64,000 nucleotides of DNA from Desulfobacterales bacterium (GTDB lineage: Bacteria; Desulfobacterota; Desulfobacteria; Desulfobacterales; JAHEIW01): the NCBI GenBank assembly GCA_030066985.1, contig JASJAN010000014.1, forward strand, positions 25,626-89,625, written 5' to 3'. Shown piece by piece: positions 41,097 to 51,400 of the stretch. Positions within the stretch are counted from its first letter, which is position 1, and every line of letters starts with the position of its first letter. The position numbers and the translations under genes were made by a program. Below the pieces are notes generated by a model. The model saw only the letters and a program-made list of their open reading frames with translations, ran no database searches and was not told the DNA's origin.

Positions 41097-42143
41097 TCAC
41101 TTTAGAATAAGAGGATTGAAAGTTTTGAGCCTGGATATAAAGGTTTCCATGTCCTTTTCCAGTATTTGATCTCTTCTGAGCGCCAGTGGATTGGCAAAAA
41201 ATGGATTGCCCCCTCTTTTGACCGACATGGCATATTTATAGCCTGCTTGCCTGGCGATTTGAATCGCGCGTTGATCATAATAACCAAAAGGGTATGCCAG
41301 CAAAAAAGTATTTTGGCCCAATTTTCGATCGATGATTTTTTTGGAGCCGAATAGCTCTTCTTTGATTCTGGCCACATGGTCTTGCTCTGTTTCATCTTCT
41401 TTTGGTTGGGTTAGATCGGTGTGAAAAATGGTGTGGGAACCGATGGTAAACCCGTTGGCCTTCATTTCTTTGAGCTGATCCCAAGTAATGGCTGTTTTGG
41501 GTACACCAACAAAGCTGGTGTAAATGAAAATTGTCGCTTTAAACCCGTATTTTTGTAAGATCGGATAGGCAATAGTATAAACGGAGCGATAGCCATCGTC
41601 CATCGTGATCAGCACCGATTTTTGAGGGAGCCCTTGCCGATAATCGAGAAAAGCGAAAAGTTCTTCAGCCGTGACCACGTGATACCCGTTATCTTTTAGA
41701 TAACGCATCTGGCGTTCGAAGGTGCTGCGCGGCATGCACAATGGCGAGCTGCATTCCTCAGCGAAACGGTGATAGGTCAAAATGGGGATGGTTTGAAACC
41801 CATCTGCTCGCAACCCTGCCCGATTGCGATCCTTTAGAGGAATGACAACCGCATTGCCACGACGAAAACGGATATCCGGATTGGCCTCTTCAATGATCCA
41901 GCCATGCTGTGGACCGCCCAGAAATTCAGCGGCCAGTTCTGACGCTGACTGATTCGACCTTAGCTGGTAGATAACATAGTCATCTGAGCGAAAAAGACGG
42001 GGCTGCGATGCGTCTGCTTTGGTTTGGGTGGACGCACATGCGCTTAAAAACAGCAAGACCAATCCCAGCACATAAATAATGAGAACTTGGAAAGGATAAT
42101 GACCCCGGTCCTTGCGAGATCGAATAATCACATCAGAAAACAT
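41097..42143 (-). CDS. Polysaccharide deacetylase lipoprotein
   Basis: From ATG 42143, with AAAGGTGGCT upstream (a GTG at 42149 would add two residues), the product is 348 residues. It has a membrane segment and lipobox (VLLFLSACAST). A short LysM-like part follows (YQLRSNQSASELAAEFLGGP, GNAVVIPL). The NodB catalytic domain has TMDDGYRSVY (Asp-Asp), SHTIFHTDL (His-x3-His) and LAYPFGYYD. It removes acetyl groups from an envelope or extracellular glycan and shares an operon with the LysM/TPR scaffold. Confidence 0.88.
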   Translation of the reverse strand: MFSDVIIRSRKDRGHYPFQVLIIYVLGLVLLFLSACASTQTKADASQPRLFRSDDYVIYQLRSNQSASELAAEFLGGPQHGWIIEEANPDIRFRRGNAVVIPLKDRNRAGLRADGFQTIPILTYHRFAEECSSPLCMPRSTFERQMRYLKDNGYHVVTAEELFAFLDYRQGLPQKSVLITMDDGYRSVYTIAYPILQKYGFKATIFIYTSFVGVPKTAITWDQLKEMKANGFTIGSHTIFHTDLTQPKEDETEQDHVARIKEELFGSKKIIDRKLGQNTFLLAYPFGYYDQRAIQIARQAGYKYAMSVKRGGNPFFANPLALRRDQILEKDMETFISRLKTFNPLILK

Positions 42144-42244
42144 AGCCACCTTTCAAGACCTAAACTGAGTATACAATATCCTAACGGTTATTCAGCTTTC
42201 GGTCTACGGAACGGTTGCCTGATATCAAAGCGAGGTGCTCTTGA

Positions 42245-42274
42245 TCATTAGGCCAATTTTTGTATGGTTGTCAA
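42245..42274 (-). promoter_or_regulatory. Possible promoter of the deacetylase operon
   Basis: On the minus strand TTGACA (42274-42269) and TAATGA (42250-42245) are 18 bases apart, about 100 bases upstream of the deacetylase start. The -10 is a weak match. Confidence 0.35.
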
Positions 42275-42368
42275 ATATATTATCATATTGATCATCAAAG
42301 TTGAAATAGAGAAGTTGCCTGCACCTCGTGCGCGCTCAAATGGTAAAAATTTAAAGCAGTTAATTTGC

Positions 42369-42397
42369 TTGACAATGATTTGGCACCATAATATTTA
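42369..42397 (+). promoter_or_regulatory. Sigma-70-type promoter of the sensor/kinase operon
   Basis: TTGACA (42369-42374) and TATTTA (42392-42397) are separated by 17 bases. The sensor gene starts about 100 bases downstream. Apart from this and the minus-strand promoter, nothing is seen in the 42144-42500 gap. Confidence 0.5.
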
Positions 42398-42500
42398 AAT
42401 AGGGCAATGCGCTTGCACACCCTTTTATGAATGATCCTCGCAATCTATACATAACGGCTAAAACGGCACGAGCGGCCATCTGGGGGGGAGGAAACGCCAA

Positions 42501-43376
42501 ATGGATTCCATCCGGCAAATCAGTGACCGACTAAATTGGCGTTATGTGATTCTGGGGGTGATCATCTGGTGGTTGGCCATGCTAATTGTGTACTCGATTG
42601 TAAGCTTGCGGGTCAATCATCTCAAGGACAGCCTCAAAGACGCCGGCATTGAATTAACCAATGAGTTCGCAAATCTCGTCAGCCTGCCGCTTTTGGAAAA
42701 AGATTCCCAGTCAATCCACAAATTATTAACCGAAGCTGCCAGTCGACCGGGTGTTTTTTATGCCTCGGTTGTTGATCATCGCAACAAAGTTGTGGCCTTT
42801 ACCGGTACGGGTCACCTGATGCCGGACATGACCACAACGACACGCTCAACCGAAAAAGTCTCCGTTCAGGAAGGGGGCTTTACCAGCCTTGCCAAAATCA
42901 TCAATTTTGTTTCAGATATTACCTACGGCGGCACAAAAATTGGCGAAATTTTCATCGGTTTATCAGCCCCCGATGCAATTCAAACGCGAAAAATATTTGG
43001 CATCATTGCAATCATCAGCGGTTTATTGCTGATAGGAATCGTTGTCCTGTTCCGCTACCCATCGATCAAGTCATCGCTGACGAAAGTGTTGCCATCCAGC
43101 GTATCATCACCTGAAATCGAAACAGGCACCACGGAGAATTCTATTGTCTGTCCGTTGTGCGGGAGCCACAAGCGGCTATCTGCAGCCGTTTTCAAAATCT
43201 CAAACATAGATCCAATTTTGACGAGCGAATCCAAAACAACGACAGCGAACATAAGTGCTGCTGAGGATAATCCTGAAAAGATCGAGCCGCACCGTGAAAA
43301 TCCGGTCGATTTATCCGGGCTCAGACGCCGAATCATAATACGCTGCACCGAAATCATCAAAAAGCTGACTGTTTAG
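42501..43376 (+). CDS. Membrane sensor-like protein, paralogous to the kinase sensor domain
   Basis: The 291-residue protein has membrane segments at ~16-36 and ~173-192 enclosing a periplasmic domain, then a cytoplasmic tail with one CxxC pair (SIVCPLCGSHKR). The periplasmic part (LLEKDSQSIHKLLTEAASRP, FYASVVDHRNKVVAFTGTG, AKIINFVSDITYGGTKIGEI) is similar in order and residues to that of the downstream kinase (VLEKDILSLNIAVKEF, FAVILDHKGIIMAHTNA, KIINFSDVEIGKVGIV), so the two genes are likely duplicates. It has no output domain. GGGGGAGG precedes the ATG. Confidence 0.65.
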   Translation: MDSIRQISDRLNWRYVILGVIIWWLAMLIVYSIVSLRVNHLKDSLKDAGIELTNEFANLVSLPLLEKDSQSIHKLLTEAASRPGVFYASVVDHRNKVVAFTGTGHLMPDMTTTTRSTEKVSVQEGGFTSLAKIINFVSDITYGGTKIGEIFIGLSAPDAIQTRKIFGIIAIISGLLLIGIVVLFRYPSIKSSLTKVLPSSVSSPEIETGTTENSIVCPLCGSHKRLSAAVFKISNIDPILTSESKTTTANISAAEDNPEKIEPHRENPVDLSGLRRRIIIRCTEIIKKLTV

Positions 43377-43407
43377 TGTCACGCTGCGGTCGGCAAGGAG
43401 GTGTTTC

Positions 43408-45036
43408 ATGCTGGTTAATGAATTAGCCACCATGACAGCGGTTAAAGTCAAAGAAATTTCAACAAGCACTTTTACCAAGGTTGCCAGAGGAATGAAGCGC
43501 ATATCCCAGCTTAAATTCATTGAACGCAACCCCAAACAGGTCGCGATTTGTCTGACGGTTTGGCTCCTGGTCAATATTGCCGCTTATTTGGTTTATCATT
43601 TTGCATTTGAACGCAAAACCGAAGCATTTTTCCAGCAAGGAATGGCGCAGACCCACAGCCTTGAATCAAAAAGCGGGCCTTTCGTACTGGAAAAAGATAT
43701 TTTATCGCTCAATATTGCCGTTAAGGAATTTGCCGACATTAAAGATTTAAAATTCGCCGTTATCTTGGACCACAAAGGCATTATAATGGCTCATACCAAT
43801 GCAGAATTGATGAATCGAAAATTCGAACCGTTGCTTGAAGAAACATCTATCGATTCGCAAAACGGCATCCAGATCGTTTCTGGAAAGCTGACGGACAAAA
43901 CCCCTGTTGTTGGTTTCTTTAAAATCATCAATTTTTCAGATGTTGAAATCGGCAAAGTGGGTATTGTGCGTTCCACGGCGCATCTGCATAGTGACCTCAA
44001 TCAATTGCGTTTCACTTATTTTGCCGCCGTTTTGACGACCATCATCCTGTTGGCCGCGGCTCTGGTAGTATTGGATCGCAGCGCCAAAGCCCGGGCGCTA
44101 AAAATGCAAGAAAATATCGCAAAAATGGACCGCATTGGCCCCTACGTGCTGCATCAAAAAGTTGCCCGTGGCGGGATGGCCGAATTGTTCCTGGCGGATT
44201 ATGAACGTGAAGACGGCTTTCGCCGCAAAGTTGCGATCAAACGCATTTTACCCCACCTGGCGGGAAATCAAAATTTTATTAGGATGTTCACCCGGGAAGC
44301 CCGCGTGGCCGCCCTATTACAGCATCCCAATGTCGTCCAGATATTTGACTACGGCAACATAGAAAACGCGTATTTTATTGCCATGGAATTTATTGATGGA
44401 AAAAACCTGGGAGAAGTGATCAAAGAATTTGGCCACGGGTTGCCAGTGGAAATAGCCGTTTTTATCATGTCGCAAGTATGCAAAGGGCTGGATTATTCCC
44501 ATAACAAAAAAGACGATACCACCGGAGAGCCTTTTAAAATCGTTCATCGCGACATCAGTCCCCAAAATCTGCTGATATCATATCAGGGAGAGGTTAAAAT
44601 CAGTGATTTCGGTATCTCAAAGGCCAGATCAGAGCCGAGTTTAACGCAAGCGGGTGTCGTCAAAGGCAAGCTGGTTTATTTATCACCGGAACAAGCCCTG
44701 GGTGAACACATTGACCATCAGGCCGATATTTACGCTCTGGGACTTGTCTTCTATGAAACGCTTACCGGCAAAAGGGTTTACGAGTTTGCCAATGAAGTTG
44801 ATGCTATTCGCACGATTCCGGTGTTGGACATAGAGCCTTTGAGCAATGTTCTATCTGATATCCCACCAGAATTAAACCGCATTGTAATGGGATGTCTGGA
44901 AAAACAAAAGGACTTAAGGTATCAAAGTGCTGAGGAGATACATGCTGATTTGCTATCCTTTAAAAAGCAGCAGAATTCAGCTTATGGTACCTCCGATCTA
45001 TCCAATTTTATGAAACAATTTCTTAACAACAGATAA
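43408..45036 (+). CDS. Transmembrane Ser/Thr protein kinase with N-terminal sensor
   Basis: The 542-residue protein has membrane segments at ~46-66 and ~206-226, a periplasmic sensor between them, and a cytosolic Hanks-type kinase (~243-530). Motifs are the Gly-rich loop VARGGMAELFLA, catalytic Lys in RKVAIKRIL, the catalytic loop HRDISPQN (~379), DFGISKA (~400), the activation-loop end LVYLSPEQALGE and DIYALGLVFYE. The sensor-first order is the reverse of PknB types, where the kinase is N-terminal. AAGGAGG precedes the ATG. PP2C and FHA genes follow. Confidence 0.9.
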   Translation: MLVNELATMTAVKVKEISTSTFTKVARGMKRISQLKFIERNPKQVAICLTVWLLVNIAAYLVYHFAFERKTEAFFQQGMAQTHSLESKSGPFVLEKDILSLNIAVKEFADIKDLKFAVILDHKGIIMAHTNAELMNRKFEPLLEETSIDSQNGIQIVSGKLTDKTPVVGFFKIINFSDVEIGKVGIVRSTAHLHSDLNQLRFTYFAAVLTTIILLAAALVVLDRSAKARALKMQENIAKMDRIGPYVLHQKVARGGMAELFLADYEREDGFRRKVAIKRILPHLAGNQNFIRMFTREARVAALLQHPNVVQIFDYGNIENAYFIAMEFIDGKNLGEVIKEFGHGLPVEIAVFIMSQVCKGLDYSHNKKDDTTGEPFKIVHRDISPQNLLISYQGEVKISDFGISKARSEPSLTQAGVVKGKLVYLSPEQALGEHIDHQADIYALGLVFYETLTGKRVYEFANEVDAIRTIPVLDIEPLSNVLSDIPPELNRIVMGCLEKQKDLRYQSAEEIHADLLSFKKQQNSAYGTSDLSNFMKQFLNNR

Positions 45037-45139
45037 ACGACTTCAAAACCTTCTAATGATTGCGTTGAATATCGCCGATATAAATAGCTGAGCTCGTTAA
45101 TTTTAATTAAAAACTGAACAGAGTCGGAAGCACTCCCGT

Positions 45140-45868
45140 ATGGCCGAAAAATTATTTACCGGAAAAACAGATATTGGATTGCGACGCCAGAATAATGAAG
45201 ATGTTTTCCTGGTGAGCCCCGAGCTAGATTTCTGCCTGGCTGCGGATGGAATGGGCGGTGCCGCCGCCGGCGAGGTGGCCAGTGAAATTTTTGCTCAAGC
45301 GGCTCTCGACACTTTTTCTGGTCATCGCAACCGCTCTGAAAAAGACACTTTGTATGGGGTACAAAAAGCCTACAGTACTGCCAATGAGAAAATGATAGAG
45401 CACATCATTGCAAATCCTGACCACAAAGGGATGGGTTGCACTGCAGAACTTCTGGCATTTTTTGATAACGATTTTATTCTGGGCCATATCGGTGATAGCC
45501 GCACCTATCGTCTTAGAAACGGCGAACTTGAGCAGCTTACCGAAGACCATACCCTTGTCCAACAACAACTTCGAGAGGGTTTGATATCTGAAGAAGACAT
45601 CAGAAATCATCCCATGCGTCATGTCATCTTTCGAGCCGTCGGCATAAAAGAAGAGATGACCATTGATCTGCTAAAAGGAAAAATACATCCTGCCGACCTT
45701 TATCTCCTGTGTTCAGATGGCTTGACCGATATGGTAGCAGACGATCAGATTCAGGAAATTCTGTGCACCGATACTGATATCAACCACAAGACGGATAGCC
45801 TGATTGAAACTGCCAAGGCGGCTGGCGGTTTAGACAACATTACCGTTGTGCTGGTCGCTGTCCCTTAA
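45140..45868 (+). CDS. PP2C-type Ser/Thr protein phosphatase
   Basis: The 242-residue protein has the bacterial PP2C (PPM) motifs in order: TDIGLRRQNNEDVFL, AADGMGGAAAGE (metal-binding Asp), LGHIGDSRTYRL, LTEDHTLVQQQL, LLCSDGLTDMV and DNITVVLV. All metal-binding Asp positions appear present. It should reverse phosphorylation by the kinase encoded 103 bases upstream. No membrane segment is seen. Confidence 0.92.
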   Translation: MAEKLFTGKTDIGLRRQNNEDVFLVSPELDFCLAADGMGGAAAGEVASEIFAQAALDTFSGHRNRSEKDTLYGVQKAYSTANEKMIEHIIANPDHKGMGCTAELLAFFDNDFILGHIGDSRTYRLRNGELEQLTEDHTLVQQQLREGLISEEDIRNHPMRHVIFRAVGIKEEMTIDLLKGKIHPADLYLLCSDGLTDMVADDQIQEILCTDTDINHKTDSLIETAKAAGGLDNITVVLVAVP

Positions 45869-45914
45869 CGTCTTTTGAAGTGGCCCCCAGATCAACACCC
45901 AAGCAGGCCAAAAT

Positions 45915-46856
45915 ATGTCAAATCCTTATTTAGAATGGCTTGACGAAAACCAGCAGGTCCAACGTCTTGAAATCGTTGATAGGATTTTTATTGGGCGAAG
46001 CTGTAAAGGTATCGATCCTCAAAAAAGAATACTGGTGTGCAATGCCCAGGTATCCAGAGACCATGCCGTCATTATTCGTCGCGCAAAATCACTAAAAATC
46101 AAAGACATGAGCAAAAACGGCACCTGGGTCAACGGTATTCGACTGGCTGCTGGCGCAACCAGCGATCTGGCCGATGAAGATACGATCAGCGTGGGTGGCG
46201 TCTCTATAAAGGTATATTCCCTCGCGACTGACTCCGTAACCCAAGAAAGGGCCATATTGACCGAAGGTACGGTGGTAACACCCGCTGAGGTGGTGGTGAC
46301 CAACGTCGTCGCTGATGTTCGCGAATTTTCTACGTTTTCCCAAACCCAAGCTTCAGCAGATGTGTATGCGCTGATGAAGGAAATCTTTGAAGCGTTTAGT
46401 CAAATTGTCGTTGCGCACAAAGGCACCATTAAGGATTACGCCGGTGACGCTGTTTATGCTTTCTGGGATCATCATGTTGAGCCGATGCGCCAGCAGGCTG
46501 TTTTGGCCTGTCAGGCGGCCATACAACAAAGTCAGGCCATCCATGGCATTCGGTCACAACTGTCCGGCAAAAATGCCGCTGCCGCAGAACTGGAAATGGG
46601 TTGGGGTATCACGACCGGCAAAGTGACACTGTCACATTTTGGATCGCGTTCAGCCGATCTGGCTGTGGTCGGCGACTGCACCAATCTGGCATTTCGTTTA
46701 TCCGGCATCGCCAACAAAGATGTACCTGATAAAATTGTCATCTGCTCCCAAACGGCTGAACTGATTGGTGACGATTTCAGATTGCAAGATCTTGGCAGCA
46801 TTCCGATCAAAGGCCGAGATGGCACAGAACATGTCTTTTCCCTAAGCCCACCCTGA
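45915..46856 (+). CDS. FHA domain-class III nucleotide cyclase fusion
   Basis: The 313-residue protein begins with an FHA domain (RIFIGRSCKG, NAQVSRDHAVI, DMSKNGTWVNGIRL) that binds phosphothreonine. It ends with an adenylate/guanylate cyclase domain (~130-305): VVADVREFSTFSQ and YAGDAVYAFWD supply the two metal Asp residues and VVGDCTNLAFRLSG the transition-state Asn/Arg region. It probably makes cAMP under control of the neighbouring kinase. Unlike many family members it has no transmembrane part. Confidence 0.88.
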   Translation: MSNPYLEWLDENQQVQRLEIVDRIFIGRSCKGIDPQKRILVCNAQVSRDHAVIIRRAKSLKIKDMSKNGTWVNGIRLAAGATSDLADEDTISVGGVSIKVYSLATDSVTQERAILTEGTVVTPAEVVVTNVVADVREFSTFSQTQASADVYALMKEIFEAFSQIVVAHKGTIKDYAGDAVYAFWDHHVEPMRQQAVLACQAAIQQSQAIHGIRSQLSGKNAAAAELEMGWGITTGKVTLSHFGSRSADLAVVGDCTNLAFRLSGIANKDVPDKIVICSQTAELIGDDFRLQDLGSIPIKGRDGTEHVFSLSPP

Positions 46857-47062
46857 CACTCCGATGCCATCATTAGATAAATCCCCGGACGTTGTTAAAC
46901 AATTTTGATTCTGCGTGCAATTTGGGTTACTATTTCATATGTCAGGTGATTTAGCCGACAACTAAGACCGTTGTTATAAAGTCAGCCGTTGACAAACTAC
47001 AATCGAGTGTCATTGGCCGCCTTGCATAGCAAACGGTTCGGAACCCTTCGGTACATTTATAA

Positions 47063-48490
47063 ATGGTATTTTCAACTACAATTTTTCTTTTTGGCTTCCT
47101 GCCTGCGGTCATTCTTGTTTATTTCGGGCAACAACTGATTGCGCCCAAACGGCTGCGTAACACCGTACTGTTGTGCTTTAGCTACCTCTTTTACCTATAC
47201 GGCGCCGCCGGTTTCCTCCTCATCTTAATCTTGTCGACTCTGGCGGACTTCGTGCTCGGGCAGCTTATTGAACGCCGGCATGCCCACAAGCGACTGTGGC
47301 TAAGTATGTCGCTGATGGTGAACTTGGGGCTGTTGGCTTACTTTAAATATGCCAATTTCTTTGTGGGAGAACTCAACCACATGTTGGGAATATGGCAGCA
47401 TCCGCCAATTGAATGGCAGGCCGTTGCTTTACCGATTGGCATCTCCTTTTTTACCTTCCAAAAGATCAGTTATATTATCGATGTGTATCGCGGAAAATGC
47501 CCAGCGCTAAGCAACCTAGTGGACTTTGCGCTCTATATTGCCATGTTTCCGCAGTTGATTGCCGGACCAATCGTGCGTTTCAGCACGATCAGAGATCAGC
47601 TAAAAGGGCGACAGGAATCATGGGACAGTTTCTATAACGGCATTATTCGGTTTTGCTGGGGACTGGCCAAAAAAGTCCTCATTGCCAACTCCTTAGGCCA
47701 GATCACGGATGCGGTATTTAGCCTTAAACCGGAAATGCTGGATACCAAAATCGCCTGGCTGGGCGCACTGGGCTATACGCTTCAAATTTATTTCGATTTT
47801 TCAGCCTATTCGGATATGGCCATTGGTTTGGGAATGCTGTTTGGTTTTAGCATTCCCGAAAATTTCAATCGCCCCTACTCCGCCGTAAGTATTACTGATT
47901 TTTGGAGACGCTGGCATATCACCCTTAGTCGATGGTTCAAAGATTACCTGTATATACCTCTGGGCGGCAATCGCAAGGGAACACCTCGAACCTGCCTGAA
48001 TTTGACCATCGTTTTTTTGCTGTGCGGTCTGTGGCATGGTGCCAATTGGACCTTTTTGCTTTGGGGAATTTACCACGGGGGATTTCTGGTCATTGAACGT
48101 CTGTGCGGTCTGCGCGACCTATCGCACGCTCGATACAGGTTTATCCGTCGCCTTGTCACCCTTTTAATTGTAATGGTCGGTTGGGTGCTGTTTCGATCTC
48201 AAAATTTGTCCCAGGCCATTGAATTTTTAAGCGCGATGTTCACTTTCAGCGATTTGCCCATTTCCTATGAGCTTTATCGGGCATTGAATTATCGCAATAT
48301 CTTATTCATGTTGTCGGCGCTGTCGGTATTTTTCCTGCCCGCCGATGTATCGATCATCAAAACCATTTTAGAAAAGAAAGATCCGGTTCCGGTTGTGGCA
48401 GGGGTCATCATGATCCTGCTGCTGCTGCCCTATTGCGCCGCAATGATAATCGGCGGCGCCAGCAGTCCTTTCATTTACTACCGGTTTTAA
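47063..48490 (+). CDS. algI: MBOAT O-acyltransferase, AlgI-like
   Basis: The 475-residue polytopic membrane protein matches the AlgI/DltB group: QLIAGPIVRFSTI, YFDFSAYSDMAIGLGMLFGF, NFNRPYSAVSITDFWRRWHI, YIPLGGNRKGTPR and LLCGLWHGANWTFLLWG, which contains the essential His. It moves acetyl groups across the inner membrane onto a partner for exopolysaccharide O-acetylation. The partner is presumably the next gene, eight bases downstream. No polysaccharide synthase is in the window. The ribosome binding site is weak. Confidence 0.88.
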   Translation: MVFSTTIFLFGFLPAVILVYFGQQLIAPKRLRNTVLLCFSYLFYLYGAAGFLLILILSTLADFVLGQLIERRHAHKRLWLSMSLMVNLGLLAYFKYANFFVGELNHMLGIWQHPPIEWQAVALPIGISFFTFQKISYIIDVYRGKCPALSNLVDFALYIAMFPQLIAGPIVRFSTIRDQLKGRQESWDSFYNGIIRFCWGLAKKVLIANSLGQITDAVFSLKPEMLDTKIAWLGALGYTLQIYFDFSAYSDMAIGLGMLFGFSIPENFNRPYSAVSITDFWRRWHITLSRWFKDYLYIPLGGNRKGTPRTCLNLTIVFLLCGLWHGANWTFLLWGIYHGGFLVIERLCGLRDLSHARYRFIRRLVTLLIVMVGWVLFRSQNLSQAIEFLSAMFTFSDLPISYELYRALNYRNILFMLSALSVFFLPADVSIIKTILEKKDPVPVVAGVIMILLLLPYCAAMIIGGASSPFIYYRF

Positions 48491-48497
48491 TCGCGTC

Positions 48498-51400
48498 ATG
48501 AAAAAGCTTTTTTCCATCATATTTGTTTTAATACTGCTATCACCTGCAGCAGCATGGCTGATGCGGCTGGATTTGGATTTCGATGTGAAACGTATCGGTC
48601 TTAAGCCGCCTCGCTTTGATGGTCGTACGTTGCTCGAAAATGATGTCTATCGATCTTTCGACCAGTATTTTAACGACAGTTTTTCGTTACGCGATCCACT
48701 GATTTTAGCTAAAAGATGGCTGGATTATCATTTATTCGGCATGACGGACACCGCGACTGTGCACGTCGGCAGCCGGGGATGGCTCTACAGCCGGCAATCT
48801 ATTGTCGATGCTCAAAAAGAGGCGTGTGACGACGCTGCGCTAATCGAACAACTGACCCTATCGCTTCACGCCACCGAGCGGATCTTCGCATCCGCAGATC
48901 GTCATTTTCTGTTTGCAGTCGCACCGAACAAATCAACGATTTATCCCGAGTTTTTGGGTTTTATTCCCTCAGACAAAATATGTCGTCATAGCCATTATGA
49001 TCTGCTCCTGGAAAGCTTTAAGCGTCATCCGCTAAACGGTTTTATCAGATTAGACGAACGCATGCGGAATGCCAAAACCGGTGATCGCTGGCTCTACGAT
49101 CCCACCAGTGCCTACTGGAATACGCTGGGTGCTAAAGTTGCGGCTGAAGCCATTGCCGATAAGATCCGACAAACCGATGACGACAATCGAAGTGTTGATT
49201 TGACACAAAAAGATCCAGAAAAACAGGTTGATCTTGCCAAATGGATGCTGGGTTTGAATACGAGAATCTCAAATGATACGCCCATCCAGTTGACATCTAC
49301 AGGACAACCTGATGGTCCTATCGCGATTGTGTACGGTGATGGTTATTTAAACACCCTCGTTCCCTATCTGTCCCAAATGCTGAGCCAACTGACAGCAATT
49401 GATGCCGATAGCTTTCCATCCAGACAACATGTGAAAAATTGGCATACCGCCGATATAATTGTGCTCGAAAAAGCTGAATCCAAGCTGGCATCGCTGCACC
49501 TGGAGGTTGACTGGATCTTTGCAACATTTGGCGGGCACATCCGGATTTCGACATACGACCCTGTCGACTTGGAGACATTCAAACCGCTGGAGAAGATCTC
49601 TTTCAAAAAACAGTCAGAAGGTCTCGAGATAAAATCGGTGGGTGAAGCATCCCGTCTGATCCTTGAGCCCATTGTGGGATCTGATCCTCATGAATTCCGT
49701 ATATTGAAACTTCGCGTTAGCGCACCCCACGCGGATAATCTCAAAATCGAATATAACACCCACCCCCTGCTGGTAACGAACAAGACATTAAAAAAAGGGC
49801 TCACTGAACTGTATTTTCCGCTTCCGTTTCAGCCACGGTTATCGCTGAAAATCACACCGGGCAGCAAACCCGGTGTATTGCTGATTCAGTCTGCTGAGAT
49901 ACTCAGTTTCAACGACCGGCCCCAGCCAGTTGTGCCCGAAAAAACCCAAACTCTGATAACCGAAATACCAGCAAAACCAAAAGCCGAGTTAAAAAATCCT
50001 GATGCAGAGAAAAGCAAGGCCACTATCGAGCAGGACGCTGATATTTCCAAAACGAAATCGCATGCCAAGAACACCATTGACAAGCCCCACCTACCTGCAG
50101 AAGTCGGCCATCAAATGGTCATAAGTAAAAATGATCATACTGATCAAATTCCTATTCCTGAAGAAAAAGAGCGCGATTCAAATTCGGTGAAACCATCCGC
50201 AGCGCCTGCTCAAAGCAAAATTGAAGACACGACCATTAGTGCTATTGAAAAAGAAGGTCAAAATCTGAAACCCAAGCGTCTGCCGGTTGCGGTTCCAACC
50301 GCGCCTGCGATCAGATTAACTGATTTTTCTGAAGGACGCATTTTCCAGCGTCAAGGGGACAGTGCCGATATTGTCATTTCCGGCACCTACAACGGGGTTT
50401 TGGACACGATTGAGGCCAGAGTCGTTCGCAGCGATACGCTCGCAGAGATTGTTACCTGGACCGTTATCGATTCTTCACCTGAAAACGGCATTTTTGTGGG
50501 CCAACTCACAAAGGTACCCCAAGGGGGCTGGTATAACCTGCAGGTCCGCAGCAGCCGTGATCATACGGTTTTTGATAACGGCCAACACCGTTGGGGCATC
50601 GGAATTCTCATCGGTTGTCTCGGGCAGTCGAATATGAAGGAATGGTTTCACACTGGCAAAAATTTAAAAGCACACTCACTGCTGCGCAAATACAACAACA
50701 GGGATTGGTCTCCTTTGGGTGTAAAAGGAAATGCCGCCATCGCTTTTGGAAACCGCATCATCGAGCGCCTGGGGATTCCGGTCGGGTTGCTTGATTTTGC
50801 CGTCAATGGCTCGGGATTGCGAAAAGAAGCTGACTGGGGCGCGGGCTATTGGGGCGACACGGCGCCGGATTCAATCTATAGCCGTTTTGTCAGCGCCGTA
50901 TCCGCCGCCGGCGGGGCCTTGGAATTTATCATCTGGATCCAGGGTGAAGCCGACGCCGCCCGGGGTACCGTCACCCAGAAAGAATATGTCGAGGTCCTCA
51001 CCCATTTTATCGAAAATCAGGTCAGAGAGGATATTAACAACGGCTCCAACCGCGAGCATTTGCCATTTCTGTTGGTCGGAATGATCAAGCGTCCCGGCGG
51101 TAAAGATAAACCTCATCAGGACATTCGCAATGCACAAAAACAGGTCGCGGATAACGTTATCGATTGCTACCTAGCAGCCACAACCCTTGATCTAAAAAAC
51201 CACGGTCGACAGCATCTCAAACCAAAAGCCTATATTGCATTAGGCAACAGAGTGGCGCAAACAGCCCTTTACGTGCTGGACCAGGAAAAATACCATCGGG
51301 GCCCAAAAGTCATTTATGCCCGTCGTCTCGATGAGCGCACGATTGAAATTATCATCCAGCACCGTGGCGGCAATGATTTTTTACCGGTTACTGGAATCAG

